From NCBI GenBank assembly GCA_024642565.1, contig JAHEAV010000017.1, positions 1-64,000 on the forward strand: a stretch of 64,000 nucleotides of DNA. Reading direction: 5' to 3'. The notes beneath the pieces are model-generated. The model saw only the letters and a program-made list of their open reading frames with translations. It ran no database searches and was not told the origin of the DNA. The DNA is from Erythrobacter sp. (GTDB lineage Bacteria > Pseudomonadota > Alphaproteobacteria > Sphingomonadales > Sphingomonadaceae). Positions 44,461 through 53,506 of the stretch are shown piece by piece (within the stretch, counting starts at the first letter, position 1; every line of letters begins with the position of its first letter). Made by a program: the position numbers and the translations under genes.

Positions 44461-46728
44461 CTAAAACTGATCGAAAGACACCTGATCGTCTTCGACGTTC
44501 AATTCTGCCAGCATTTGCCTGCAAGCAGCAATCATCGCAGGCGGACCGCAAAGATAGAATTCGATCGACTGCGGGTTCGGATGACCAGCAAGATAGCGTG
44601 ACCGAACAAGGTCATGGATCATCCCGGTTTGTCCAGTCCAATGATCTCCCGCAGATGGTTCCGACAGTGCGAGGTCAAAGCTGAAATTTGCATGCTCTTC
44701 AGCGATCGCTTTGAACGTATCGACATAAAACAGCTCGCTTACAGAACGGGCCCCGTACCAGAAACTCACTTTGCGCTGCGTCTTTTCATTTTGGAATAAG
44801 TGCAGGATATGCGCCCGCAATGGCGCCATGCCGGCACCGCCGCCGATATAGACCATTTCCCTCTTGGTGGGCCTTATATGAAAGTCGCCGAAAGGTCCGG
44901 TTGCGGATACTTCGTCGCCCGGTTTGAGGTTGAACATATAGCTTGAGCCGATACCGGGCGGATGATCGCCGGTCTTTGGAGGCACCGCGATACGAATGTT
45001 AAACAACAGGTGGGGGTCGTTTAGCGTATTGCTTGCAACAGAATAATTATTTTTCTGTCCCTCGACCTCATTGTCAACGCTAAGGTCTAGCAAACCTGCT
45101 GTCTCCCAGGCACTCTTAAACGGCTCAGCTATATCAAATTGCGAGAACCTGAGGCCGGTGTAAGTTGGGATGTGAAACTTCAGATAATCTCCCGGCCGTA
45201 GGTCAGCCATGGCGGCGCCATCAATCAGTTCGAGAGCCAATTCCTTGATATAGGTTGCGACGTTGCGGTTGCTGACTACCCGCAATCGCATTACCGATTC
45301 CTGCACTACCGCGCCGCCAAGGGGCTGGGTCAGGTTAATCCAAACAGTGTCATCTACTTTCTTGATCGGATAGGTCCGCAATCCCTGGCAAATTGGCGAT
45401 CGTGCGGGTGATCCATCCTTTAGATTGAAACGACCGTTATGCTTGGGACATTCGATTTCATCCCCGCGGATAAATCCCTGACTTAAATGCGTGTTGCCAT
45501 GCGTGCACACGCCATCGGTAGCATAAAGCTGTCCCTTTGCCGTGAGATAGACTGCGTAGGTCCGGCGATCATGGTCAAATCGCAACACACCTTCGCAAGC
45601 AAGTTCAGCGCTCTGGCAGACATCTATCCAGCCGTCTGGGTCAGGCGGTGTATTGCTCCGGAAAATTCGCTCTTCCTGATGCGGACTCGATTTCGGGAGT
45701 TCGCGCCGAATGAAATAGTCAGGCTCATGGCGCTGACGCAATACCGCCGGCAGCAGTTCGCGCCACGCCGAATAAATAGAGGGATAGGGAGTTGGGCAAT
45801 AAGGTCGCAACACTTCATGAAGCTTGGGCAGCGCGTGATAGGGCACCAGCGGGAACATATGGTGTTCCAGATGATAGTTCATGTTCCAATAGATGAAGCG
45901 GCTTATCGGATTCATGTAAACCGTACGGCTGTTCAATCGGTGGTCCAGGACATTTTCTGCCAAGCCTGCATGTTGCGGCGTATTATGTATGACCATCAGC
46001 CAATTGCCGAATACGTGCGGCACGATGACAAGTAATATAGGTAGCCAGCTGCTGGTAAGGTATGCCGCAACCACGACAGAGAAATTGATAGCCAGAATGA
46101 TCCGGGCGTTTCTGATAATCTTGGGAAAGTCCATCTCGGGAACGAACGAGCGTTCATCATCTCCGATCCGGCCCATCGCATGATTGACCAGCTTAGGATA
46201 ATAAATCCGGTACACCCCAATGGCCCAAATCGAGAGGATCAGCTTGCGAAGTCGTGGCGGGCGCGGGATCTGGATTTCGGGATCCCTGCCCACTATGATC
46301 GTGTCGCTGTGATGACGGTTGTGACTCCATCGCCAGACGACTGACTCTCGCATGACCATGAATGATGAAATTTCATAGAGGGCCACGTTCATCCAGTCGC
46401 TCGCGAACGGGGTGCCGTGGCTGCATTCGTGCCAACGCGAGTCGGATGCCGTGGCATAGAACACGCAATATACGAGGTAAGGCAAGGCAGCATACCAATT
46501 GCCCCAAAATAGAATCGTGGCCAAGCCGGTGCCTGCAAGTATCGCAAACCACAAGGCTGTATCACGAATGGCAGGTCCGTTGCTGCGCTGCATAAGGGCG
46601 CGTCGGATATCTGATCCAATCGGTGGCTCGAACCAGTCTGCTTCCGCCAGACCAAGTTCGATTGCCTTACCGGCATTGGGTCCCGTCAAGGTATAATCGC
46701 GGGGCATGGCATTGCCGCCGTCAGTCAT
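44461..46728 (-). CDS. Fatty acid desaturase-Rieske-NqrF-type reductase fusion oxygenase
   Basis: The 755-residue protein joins three domains. First is a membrane di-iron desaturase/hydroxylase (about 50-340) with His boxes HECSH (100-104), HNRHH (136-140) and HLEHH (286-290), plus HNTPQH (248-253). Next is a Rieske [2Fe-2S] domain with CTH (Cys408, His410) and CPKH (Cys427, His430). Last is a FAD/NADH reductase (about 475-755) very like the C-terminal part of NqrF, with NYSVAS, GGGAGMAP, FWYGARS and CGPP. It should therefore be a self-contained NADH-driven membrane oxygenase. Its substrate is unknown. The start is uncertain (ATG 46728, ATG 46707 or TTG 46785). It lies downstream of the TonB receptor gene of the sulfoquinovose regulon. 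Confidence 0.88.
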   Translation of the reverse strand: MTDGGNAMPRDYTLTGPNAGKAIELGLAEADWFEPPIGSDIRRALMQRSNGPAIRDTALWFAILAGTGLATILFWGNWYAALPYLVYCVFYATASDSRWHECSHGTPFASDWMNVALYEISSFMVMRESVVWRWSHNRHHSDTIIVGRDPEIQIPRPPRLRKLILSIWAIGVYRIYYPKLVNHAMGRIGDDERSFVPEMDFPKIIRNARIILAINFSVVVAAYLTSSWLPILLVIVPHVFGNWLMVIHNTPQHAGLAENVLDHRLNSRTVYMNPISRFIYWNMNYHLEHHMFPLVPYHALPKLHEVLRPYCPTPYPSIYSAWRELLPAVLRQRHEPDYFIRRELPKSSPHQEERIFRSNTPPDPDGWIDVCQSAELACEGVLRFDHDRRTYAVYLTAKGQLYATDGVCTHGNTHLSQGFIRGDEIECPKHNGRFNLKDGSPARSPICQGLRTYPIKKVDDTVWINLTQPLGGAVVQESVMRLRVVSNRNVATYIKELALELIDGAAMADLRPGDYLKFHIPTYTGLRFSQFDIAEPFKSAWETAGLLDLSVDNEVEGQKNNYSVASNTLNDPHLLFNIRIAVPPKTGDHPPGIGSSYMFNLKPGDEVSATGPFGDFHIRPTKREMVYIGGGAGMAPLRAHILHLFQNEKTQRKVSFWYGARSVSELFYVDTFKAIAEEHANFSFDLALSEPSAGDHWTGQTGMIHDLVRSRYLAGHPNPQSIEFYLCGPPAMIAACRQMLAELNVEDDQVSFDQF

Positions 46729-47037
46729 TTGGGGTGGCCAATTTAGAAAATTCCGCACCGGGTAAATGAGGGCCCCATCCGGCAACGGACATTACCGATG
46801 AAATCCAAAGCGCATAGATCGTCATATTGCCCTCTTACGAATGCAGGTCGACAAAGCCATTACTGGCCGCATTTTGATCTGGCTGGCCAAAGGTGGTCGT
46901 TTGGGCTGGTATTGGGTGGCTCTCCATCTGCGCCTGGTCCATTCGGGCCAGGCGCAGATGGAAGCGCTAGAGAGACTGATCAACCTCGCTGCCAGAACGC
47001 AGAGTCCAAAGCTCCCCTACCATCCATAGCACGACCT
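46729..47037. other. Non-coding stretch between receptor and fusion oxygenase genes
   Basis: These 309 bases hold a strong hairpin (46924-46961) and possible alternative starts of the fusion gene (TTG 46785). I see no copy of the shared 17-bp operator and no credible small gene. Transcription of the fusion gene may come by read-through from the receptor gene. Confidence 0.5.
46924..46961 (-). terminator. 14-bp stem-loop after the TonB receptor gene
   Basis: CCATCTGCGCCTGG and CCAGGCGCAGATGG form a perfect 14-bp stem with a 10-base loop, 77 bases past the receptor stop. No T tract follows on either strand, so it may be an attenuating or mRNA-protecting hairpin rather than a full terminator. 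Confidence 0.6.
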
Positions 47038-49395
47038 CTATTGGATCTTGGCTCGCAAGGTCACGCCGAAGTAACGATCCGCATCACGAGGAATGTGCAG
47101 CCGCTGTCCGTTGCTGGTGTTAAGCAGGACATAGCTCGTATCACCGATATTCCGCACCAAGAAGGTTAGGCGATAGTTATCGTCAAGATCCGAAAACCCG
47201 ATGCTTGCGTTCCAGATACCATAACTGTCGATTGGCCCGCCTTTGCCCAGATCCGAAAATTGTTTGTCGGTCCAGTTGTAGCTTGTGTTTAGATAGATTT
47301 TCGCCTTGGCGCCGATGCTCTCAAGCGAGCTGTCGTAGCCAGTACCAAGCGCAATGTTCCATTTGGGCGCCAACGGTAGCGGCGTCCCATTCCGTGCGTC
47401 AGGAGCATTCGTCAGCGGGTTAGGATTGAACTTACGAACCTTGGCATCTGCATATGCAACATTAGCATTTATGTTCCATCCCTCGATCGGATTGAACAGT
47501 GCGTCGACTTCAAATCCCTTGGTCCGAACCGTTCCGGCATTTCTAAGGTTGGTAACAAGCGCGCCATTGAGAACGACGAAGTTGTTCGCCTGGTAACCCT
47601 TATAGTCAGCGAGGAAGCCGGCTATGTTGAGCTGGATGCGACGATCGGCAAACATCGACTTGATACCGTATTCGTAAGCATCCGAGGTTTCTTCATCGAT
47701 TGGTGAAGAATTGTCCGGCCGCGTATGGTTGAAGAAAATATTGAACGCCGGCCCTTTGTAACCTCGGGTGTAGCTCGCATAGGTCATCACATCGTTGGCA
47801 ATGTCATACTGCAAAACAGCTTTGCCCGAGAAGTTGGAGTTGGATAGCGATCCAGTAGAGGTATTCGTACCGTTCCCGCCGGCGCTGACCAGGCCACCCG
47901 CTGGCTTGGCACTGATACCTGGCCCGCTTGCTGGCAGGCCGGTGGTGGCATTTACCCCAGGCGCACGGAAGTGGGTGTAGGATACACTGTCATGTGTCCA
48001 GCGTATGCCACCGGTCAACCGCAGTGCATCGGTGAAACGATATGTGGCCTGTCCGAACAGTGCATAATTTTCGACATCGACGTTGCTGATCGAAGTCGCC
48101 GTCGGGAAAATCGTATTAACCAGGTCAGTCAGATTGCACGGACGTCCGCCGGTCAAAGGATCGACCGGCAAGGTCGAGGTAGCGCACGAGATGTCATCGC
48201 GGGTCTGCGTTTGGAAGTTTTTCGATTTCCAGTAAAATCCGCCGATTTGATATGTCAGCGCCTTGGTCTGGTCGGATGCGAGGCGCAGCTCCATCGAATA
48301 TTGCTTGGTCCGGTCCTCGGTGCCTGGATCATGCAATTCCACCGTTCCGACCAGAGCCCTCGGCAGATAGTCACCTTCACGAACCTCGGTGTTTTTGTAA
48401 TTGCGGTACCCGGTGATCGCGGTGAGTGTATGATCGCCTAAGACGTCGAAATCGCCTTGCGCGGTCAGGCCCCACTGCCGCCCGAACGAGCGGGAGATCA
48501 AGTTGTGGTTCACATAGCGTTGGTCCTCACCAAGCGCCACGCCGCCGGGCAGATTGAGTTCGGCATCAAGAACAGCGCCCCGCGAAACACCGGTTACTTC
48601 AGCACAACAATCGTTATCTGCTTTAAAGTAGTCGGCAATAATGCGGAAACGAGCCGAGTCGCTCGCATCCCAGTCTACAAGCGCACGGATGCCGTAATTC
48701 TTGTAACCGTTTACGTCTGTTTTGTAATAAACGTTGTGAATATTCCCGTCGTACGAACCGCGGGACATCGTCAATCGACCCGTCAGCCCTTCGCCAAGAG
48801 GACCAGAGAGTGAGAGTTTGGCACGGTATTCGCTGCCTTCGTAGGCACCCAGGTTGAGCTCGGCCTGAAACTCGTCTGTCCCGCCTTTGGAAACGATATT
48901 GAGGAGGCCCGCCGACGCATTTTTGCCGAACAATGTGCCTTGCGGGCCACGCAGGACTTCAATCCGTTCAACATCGAGGAAATCGGTGAATGCCTGGCCC
49001 GATCGGCTCAGCACGATGCCGTCGACCACGGTCGAGACGCTAGGCTCCGCGGCGATCGAGAAGCTGATCGTGCCGACGCCGCGCAGGAACATTGCGTTGT
49101 TCGACATCGACGTGCCTTTGCGGAACGTGAGCGAAGGAACAATATCACCCAGATTTTCCAAGCTGGTGGTGCCTGACGCAGCAAGTGCAGCGCCGGTAAC
49201 AGCCGTCACGGCAAGCGGCACGTCCTGGATGTTCTGCTCGACCTTCTGAGCTGTTACGATGATCTCCTGGATCCCGCCACGGCCTGAGTCGGCTGCCTCC
49301 TCCTGCGCCAAGGCTGGCGAAGTTGCCAGTAGGGCAAATGCACTCACCGAAAAAGCGAGCATATTCCGATTTTTATGCCGAGAAACTTCCATCAA
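47038..49395 (-). CDS. TonB-dependent receptor of the sulfoquinovose regulon
   Basis: The 785-residue outer-membrane receptor has a signal peptide (cleavage after ALA), a TonB-box region QEIIVTAQK and a plug with VPLAVTAVTG, VDGIVLSRSG and VEVLRGPQGTLFGKNASAG. A large barrel ends in FGVTLRAKIQ. It is of the broad sphingomonad type used for sugars and aromatic compounds rather than the siderophore plug type seen at 21830. AGGGAGAAG precedes the ATG. It is divergent from the sulfoquinovosidase operon, with the operator between the two starts, so import of sulfoquinovosyl glycerol through the outer membrane is a fair inference. Confidence 0.9.
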   Translation of the reverse strand: MMEVSRHKNRNMLAFSVSAFALLATSPALAQEEAADSGRGGIQEIIVTAQKVEQNIQDVPLAVTAVTGAALAASGTTSLENLGDIVPSLTFRKGTSMSNNAMFLRGVGTISFSIAAEPSVSTVVDGIVLSRSGQAFTDFLDVERIEVLRGPQGTLFGKNASAGLLNIVSKGGTDEFQAELNLGAYEGSEYRAKLSLSGPLGEGLTGRLTMSRGSYDGNIHNVYYKTDVNGYKNYGIRALVDWDASDSARFRIIADYFKADNDCCAEVTGVSRGAVLDAELNLPGGVALGEDQRYVNHNLISRSFGRQWGLTAQGDFDVLGDHTLTAITGYRNYKNTEVREGDYLPRALVGTVELHDPGTEDRTKQYSMELRLASDQTKALTYQIGGFYWKSKNFQTQTRDDISCATSTLPVDPLTGGRPCNLTDLVNTIFPTATSISNVDVENYALFGQATYRFTDALRLTGGIRWTHDSVSYTHFRAPGVNATTGLPASGPGISAKPAGGLVSAGGNGTNTSTGSLSNSNFSGKAVLQYDIANDVMTYASYTRGYKGPAFNIFFNHTRPDNSSPIDEETSDAYEYGIKSMFADRRIQLNIAGFLADYKGYQANNFVVLNGALVTNLRNAGTVRTKGFEVDALFNPIEGWNINANVAYADAKVRKFNPNPLTNAPDARNGTPLPLAPKWNIALGTGYDSSLESIGAKAKIYLNTSYNWTDKQFSDLGKGGPIDSYGIWNASIGFSDLDDNYRLTFLVRNIGDTSYVLLNTSNGQRLHIPRDADRYFGVTLRAKIQ

Positions 49396-49495
49396 TCTTC
49401 TCCCTTCAACTCTTTTGTTTCTATGCCTCGTGGCGGAAACCTATTTCGCTTCCACGCTTCTTGAACGGGGATCAAAGTGCACCTGTGAAAAAAAT

Positions 49496-49512
49496 ATGTC
49501 AAGCGGTGTCAT
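49496..49512 (+). promoter_or_regulatory. Putative LacI-family operator, copy 2, overlapping a -10 box
   Basis: ATGTCAAGCGGTGTCAT runs straight into TATAAT (49512-49517), a good -10 element for the rightward operon. A repressor bound here would block it. The site is also about 100 bases before the divergent receptor gene, so one site could control both. It is the most symmetric of the three copies. Confidence 0.82.
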
Positions 49513-49575
49513 ATAATAGTTGACCTAAGTGTGGTTTCTAGCTCATCACATCGCATCAAGAGAGGAGTTCACCGC

Positions 49576-51582
49576 GTGGAATTGCGGATTGTGGCTAATC
49601 CAGATGGCTTTGAGCTTGAATTTGGCGAGACAACTGTTTTGCGCCATACCCAGTTATGTCCTGCGGTAGCCATGGCGGTCGGCAACCCTTGTGTCGAGAT
49701 GTACCGTGGCAATTTTCAGATCGAAGACGAGCCATCTTGCCCAATAGCTCCGACCGCGTGGCGCAAATGCGACGGCGGCCTTGAGCTGCTCGGCGCTGGA
49801 AAGCCTGTTGCCCGCATCGTAGTCTCCGGCAATGCCTTCACCGTACAGGCGCTCGATTCCTCGTTCGACCGGCTATGGGTGCGCTTGTATGCTGAAGCTG
49901 GCGAGACCGTGTGGGGCGGCGGCGAGCAAATGAGCTATCTTACGCTCAATGGCCGAGCATTCCCAATGTGGACCAGCGAGCCAGGTGTTGGGCGCGACAA
50001 GGCTAGCGAATTGACCCAGTTGATGGACGAAACCGCGAAAGCTGGCGGCGATTACTGGAACACCAATTACCCGCAACCGACTTTTCTCACTTCAAGATGG
50101 CTGGCAGTACATCTGGACGAAACTTGTTACAGCGTTCTCGATTTCCGGGATAGCGCCCATCACGAAGTAGAGGTGTGGGCCAACTCGGCACGGTTCGAGT
50201 TGTTTGTCGATTCGCATCCGCGCGGTCTCGTTTCACAGCTTTCCTCGCGCTTTGGCCGCCAGCCCGAGTTGCCTGAATGGGCAACAGGCGGCGCAATCAT
50301 CGGCATCAAGTCAGGGGCCAGCAGCTTCGACCGAATAGAGGATTTCATCAATGCGGGTGCCGCGGTGTCGGGCCTCTGGTGTGAAGACTGGGCCGGCGTT
50401 CGCGAAACCAGCTTTGGCCGCAGGTTATTTTGGGATTGGCAGCATGGTGAACGCAGCAAGGCCCGTTACCCTGATCTGCCACGACGGATTGCCGATCTAA
50501 ACGCACGCGGGATCCGCTTTCTAGCGTATGCAAACCCCTATCTTGCAGTTGACGGCGACTTGTTTGAAGAAGTTCGCACAGCCGGTCATTTTTGCCTCAG
50601 GCAAAACAGCGACGAAGTGTACTTAGTAGATTTTGGCGAGTTCGATTGCGGGGTATTAGACTTCACTCGTGAGGAGACCAGAGCCTGGTTTGCTGAGCGC
50701 ATTCTAGGCCAAGAAATGCTTGACATCGGAATCGCTGGCTGGATGGCCGATTTCGGCGAATATCTGCCTACCGACCTGCAACTTTCAGATGGATCTGATC
50801 CAATGGAAGCTCATAATCAGTGGCCTGTACTATGGGCCGAAGTCAATGCTCAAGCGCTAGCCAGCCGTGACCGAACCGGTGATGCATTATTCTTCATGCG
50901 CGCTGGATTCTCGGGCGTTCAGAAGCACTGCCCACTGCTTTGGGCAGGCGACCAATGCGTCGATTTCACCCGCCATGACGGTATCGGCACAGTGATCACT
51001 GCAGCTCTCTCCGCAGGACTTGTTGGCAATGCCTTCAGCCATTCCGATTGCGGCGGCTATACGTCTATGCACGGTCATGTTCGAACCGCCGAACTCCTGC
51101 AACGCTGGTGCGAGATGGCCGCCTTTGCGCCAGTCATGCGCACTCACGAAGGTAATCGGCCGGATGACAATCTGCAATACGACTCCACTCCTGAACTGCT
51201 GACCTGCTTCGCGCGCTGGAGCCGGGTCCATGCCCGGCTGGCCCCCTATGTTCGCACGCTCTGCAGTGAGGCGGTTGCGATCGGTCTACCCGCGCAACGT
51301 CCGCTATTTCTCCATTACCCTGACGACCCCGCTTTGTTTGCAGTGCAAGACCAATTTATGTACGGGTCCGATCTATTGGTCGCTCCGGTGATTGAGGAGG
51401 GAGCGCAACACCGACAGGTCGTCCTACCTGGAAACGTATCGTGGAACCATGTGTGGACTGGGGAGCAATATGCCCCCGGGCGTTACGAAATTTCCGCTCC
51501 ATTGGGCTACCCACCAGTTTTTTACCGGCTGGACAGTCCGTATGCGGATTTGTTCGCGGACCTTAGGCGGGAATTTGAATGA
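49576..51582 (+). CDS. smoI: GH31 sulfoquinovosidase (SmoI/YihQ type)
   Basis: This 668-residue cytosolic enzyme hydrolyses alpha-sulfoquinovosides, such as sulfoquinovosyl glycerol, to sulfoquinovose. It aligns along its length with E. coli YihQ (WGGGEQMSYLTLNGRAFPMWTSE, GRQPELPEW). The catalytic nucleophile is Asp392 in WMADFGEY and the acid/base Asp459 in WAGDQ. Residues at the YihQ sulfonate and sugar-binding positions are Lys245, Glu270, Arg283, Trp286 and Tyr495, the K-E-R-W-Y set of Agrobacterium-type enzymes rather than the Q-Q-R-W-Y set of YihQ. GTG 49576 is the start because AGAGGAG lies eight bases before it. Its stop overlaps the LacI gene. Confidence 0.92.
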   Translation: MELRIVANPDGFELEFGETTVLRHTQLCPAVAMAVGNPCVEMYRGNFQIEDEPSCPIAPTAWRKCDGGLELLGAGKPVARIVVSGNAFTVQALDSSFDRLWVRLYAEAGETVWGGGEQMSYLTLNGRAFPMWTSEPGVGRDKASELTQLMDETAKAGGDYWNTNYPQPTFLTSRWLAVHLDETCYSVLDFRDSAHHEVEVWANSARFELFVDSHPRGLVSQLSSRFGRQPELPEWATGGAIIGIKSGASSFDRIEDFINAGAAVSGLWCEDWAGVRETSFGRRLFWDWQHGERSKARYPDLPRRIADLNARGIRFLAYANPYLAVDGDLFEEVRTAGHFCLRQNSDEVYLVDFGEFDCGVLDFTREETRAWFAERILGQEMLDIGIAGWMADFGEYLPTDLQLSDGSDPMEAHNQWPVLWAEVNAQALASRDRTGDALFFMRAGFSGVQKHCPLLWAGDQCVDFTRHDGIGTVITAALSAGLVGNAFSHSDCGGYTSMHGHVRTAELLQRWCEMAAFAPVMRTHEGNRPDDNLQYDSTPELLTCFARWSRVHARLAPYVRTLCSEAVAIGLPAQRPLFLHYPDDPALFAVQDQFMYGSDLLVAPVIEEGAQHRQVVLPGNVSWNHVWTGEQYAPGRYEISAPLGYPPVFYRLDSPYADLFADLRREFE

Positions 51583-52595
51583 TGGGTGAGCGTGCCACAA
51601 TTCGTGATGTCGCCGCGCGGGCAAACGTTGCGGTCAAGACTGTGAGCCGAGTGCTCAACGGCCACCCTTACGTCAAGGAAGAGACACGCGTGCGCGTCGA
51701 AGCGGCGATGAAGTCACTCGATTTCCGTCCCAGCGTGGCGGCACGGATCCTGTCGGGGGCGAAATCAAACCAGATCGCCCTTATTTACGACAATCACAGC
51801 CCCTATTACATGTTTCAGATCCAGAAGGGCTGTTGGGACGAATGTCACGCGCGCGGCATTCGCTTGCTCGCGCAGCCGGTGGATGTCGAAGATCCGAACG
51901 TTGGGGAGCAAGTGCGTGGCCTGATCACGGAAACGCACGTCGATGGTATTATCCTGTCTTCACCGGTGACCGACTGCGAAGCAGTGCTTAAAATGCTCGA
52001 TCAACTCGATCTTCCTTTCGTGCGTATCTCACCAGGTACCAACCACGCTTTGACCAGTTCGGTCTTCATGGACGATGCGCAGGCCGCTGACGATATGACC
52101 ACGCATCTCATCAACGTCGGCCATCGGCGGATTGGGTTTATCAGAGGCCACAAGAGCCACATGGCAAGCGAGGAAAGGCTTTTCGGGTATCGCCGGGCGC
52201 TTGACAGGGCAGGCATCGCCTTTGAACCAGGGCTGGTGTGCGAAGGTGAATTCGACTTCGATAGCGGCCTGCGCGCTGCGAGGATCCTTCTTGACCTTAC
52301 TTATCCGCCCACCGCCATTTTCGCTTCTAATGACGACATGGCCGCCGGGGTGCTAGCAGTCGCGCATGATCGTGGGATCGATCTACCGAAAGAACTGTCT
52401 GTTGCCGGTTTTGACGATACCACATTGTCGCGGACCGTCTGGCCACCACTCACAACCATCCACCAGCCAATGGCCGAGCTAGCTCGAACCGCTACCGAAA
52501 TTCTTATTATCGGCGGTGAGATTAACCATTGCCGCTTGCCACACCAGTTGATTGAGCGTGCGTCTGTCGCGCCTCCAAATAGGGAATATCAATGA
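51579..52595 (+). CDS. LacI-family transcription regulator of the sulfoquinovose regulon
   Basis: The 338-residue protein has the LacI helix-turn-helix and hinge (ATIRDVAARANVAVKTVSRVLNG, residues 6-28, then ARILSGAKSNQIAL) and a periplasmic-binding-like sensor domain (SSPVTDCE, GHRRIGFIRG, IFASNDDMAAGVL, GFDDTTLSRTVWPPLTTIHQP). It probably represses until a sulfoquinovose-derived ligand binds. It overlaps the sulfoquinovosidase stop by 4 bases and the reductase start by 4 bases (ATGA), so it is co-translated with the enzymes. Three copies of a 17-bp palindrome-like site nearby are its likely operators. A second ATG lies at 51582. Confidence 0.9.
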   Translation: MMGERATIRDVAARANVAVKTVSRVLNGHPYVKEETRVRVEAAMKSLDFRPSVAARILSGAKSNQIALIYDNHSPYYMFQIQKGCWDECHARGIRLLAQPVDVEDPNVGEQVRGLITETHVDGIILSSPVTDCEAVLKMLDQLDLPFVRISPGTNHALTSSVFMDDAQAADDMTTHLINVGHRRIGFIRGHKSHMASEERLFGYRRALDRAGIAFEPGLVCEGEFDFDSGLRAARILLDLTYPPTAIFASNDDMAAGVLAVAHDRGIDLPKELSVAGFDDTTLSRTVWPPLTTIHQPMAELARTATEILIIGGEINHCRLPHQLIERASVAPPNREYQ

Positions 52596-53506
52596 ACGCA
52601 TCGCTTAAAGTTCCTCGGGGTCGCCTACTCGGCTCAAGCGGGATCGCGATTTCGCCGATTGCCTGGGGTATGTGGCGGTTCGCCGAAGATGGCCGCAGCC
52701 CTGCCGAAGCGGCGCGCCTAGTCCATGCCGCGCTTGATGCAGGAATTACGCTGCTGGATACGGCGGACATCTATGGCTTTAATGGTCACGGCGGGTTCGG
52801 CGAAGCGGAATCGCTTTTAGGTAAGGTACTTAAGCTCGAACCAGAGTTGCGCGAGCGGATGGTATTGGCATCCAAAGGCGGGATCACGCCGCCGCTGCCC
52901 TATAACCAGTCAGCGTCGTATCTTGCTTCTGCGATCGATGCCTCACTGCGCCGGCTCAACTGTGCAACGATTGATCTTTACCAGATACATCGCCCGGACA
53001 TCCTCACCCATCCTCAGGAAGTGGCCCGCACACTGGATGATGCGGTGGCGGCCGGCAAGATCCGCACAATCGGTGCGTCAAACTTCACCACTGCGCAGAT
53101 CGAAGCCCTCAACCATTTTCTGGGCCACGAGCTGGTCGCGACTCAACCCGAGATAAGCCCGCTTAGGATTACTTGTTTTGAGAACGGCGAACTCGATCAA
53201 GCAATGCGGCTTGGCTTGACTCCATTCGCATGGTCGCCGTTGGGCGGAGGCGCGTTACTTGCGCCTAAATCCGCTCGTGATCGGGCGGTAGCCAGCCAGT
53301 TGGACCAAATTGCCAAAGAGCAGGGCGTAAGTCGGTCAGTCGCTGCCTATGGCTGGCTGATGGCGCACCCGGCGGGGATCGTCCCAATTATCGGATCGCA
53401 GAATACGGCGCGCATTGCCGAGGGAGCGCAGGCCCTGACAATGCAATGGACGCGGCAAGACTGGTACGCTGTATTGGTTGCCGCCAGGGGAGAGGAGCTA
53501 CCATAA
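52592..53506 (+). CDS. smoB: Aldo/keto reductase (SmoB-like 6-oxoglucose reductase)
   Basis: The 304-residue TIM-barrel NAD(P)H reductase has the AKR tetrad Asp56 and Tyr61 (DTADIYG), Lys95 (LASKGG) and His133 (YQIHRPD), and a C-terminal coenzyme-binding stretch (IPIIGSQNTARI, in part VPIIGS). In the sulfoquinovose monooxygenase pathway of Agrobacterium an AKR (SmoB) reduces 6-oxoglucose to glucose. The place of this gene, between the regulator and the SsuD-like monooxygenase and coupled to both, supports the same role. The function is inferred from context; the family is certain. Its stop shares a base with the next start (TAATG). Confidence 0.82.
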   Translation: MNASLKVPRGRLLGSSGIAISPIAWGMWRFAEDGRSPAEAARLVHAALDAGITLLDTADIYGFNGHGGFGEAESLLGKVLKLEPELRERMVLASKGGITPPLPYNQSASYLASAIDASLRRLNCATIDLYQIHRPDILTHPQEVARTLDDAVAAGKIRTIGASNFTTAQIEALNHFLGHELVATQPEISPLRITCFENGELDQAMRLGLTPFAWSPLGGGALLAPKSARDRAVASQLDQIAKEQGVSRSVAAYGWLMAHPAGIVPIIGSQNTARIAEGAQALTMQWTRQDWYAVLVAARGEELP

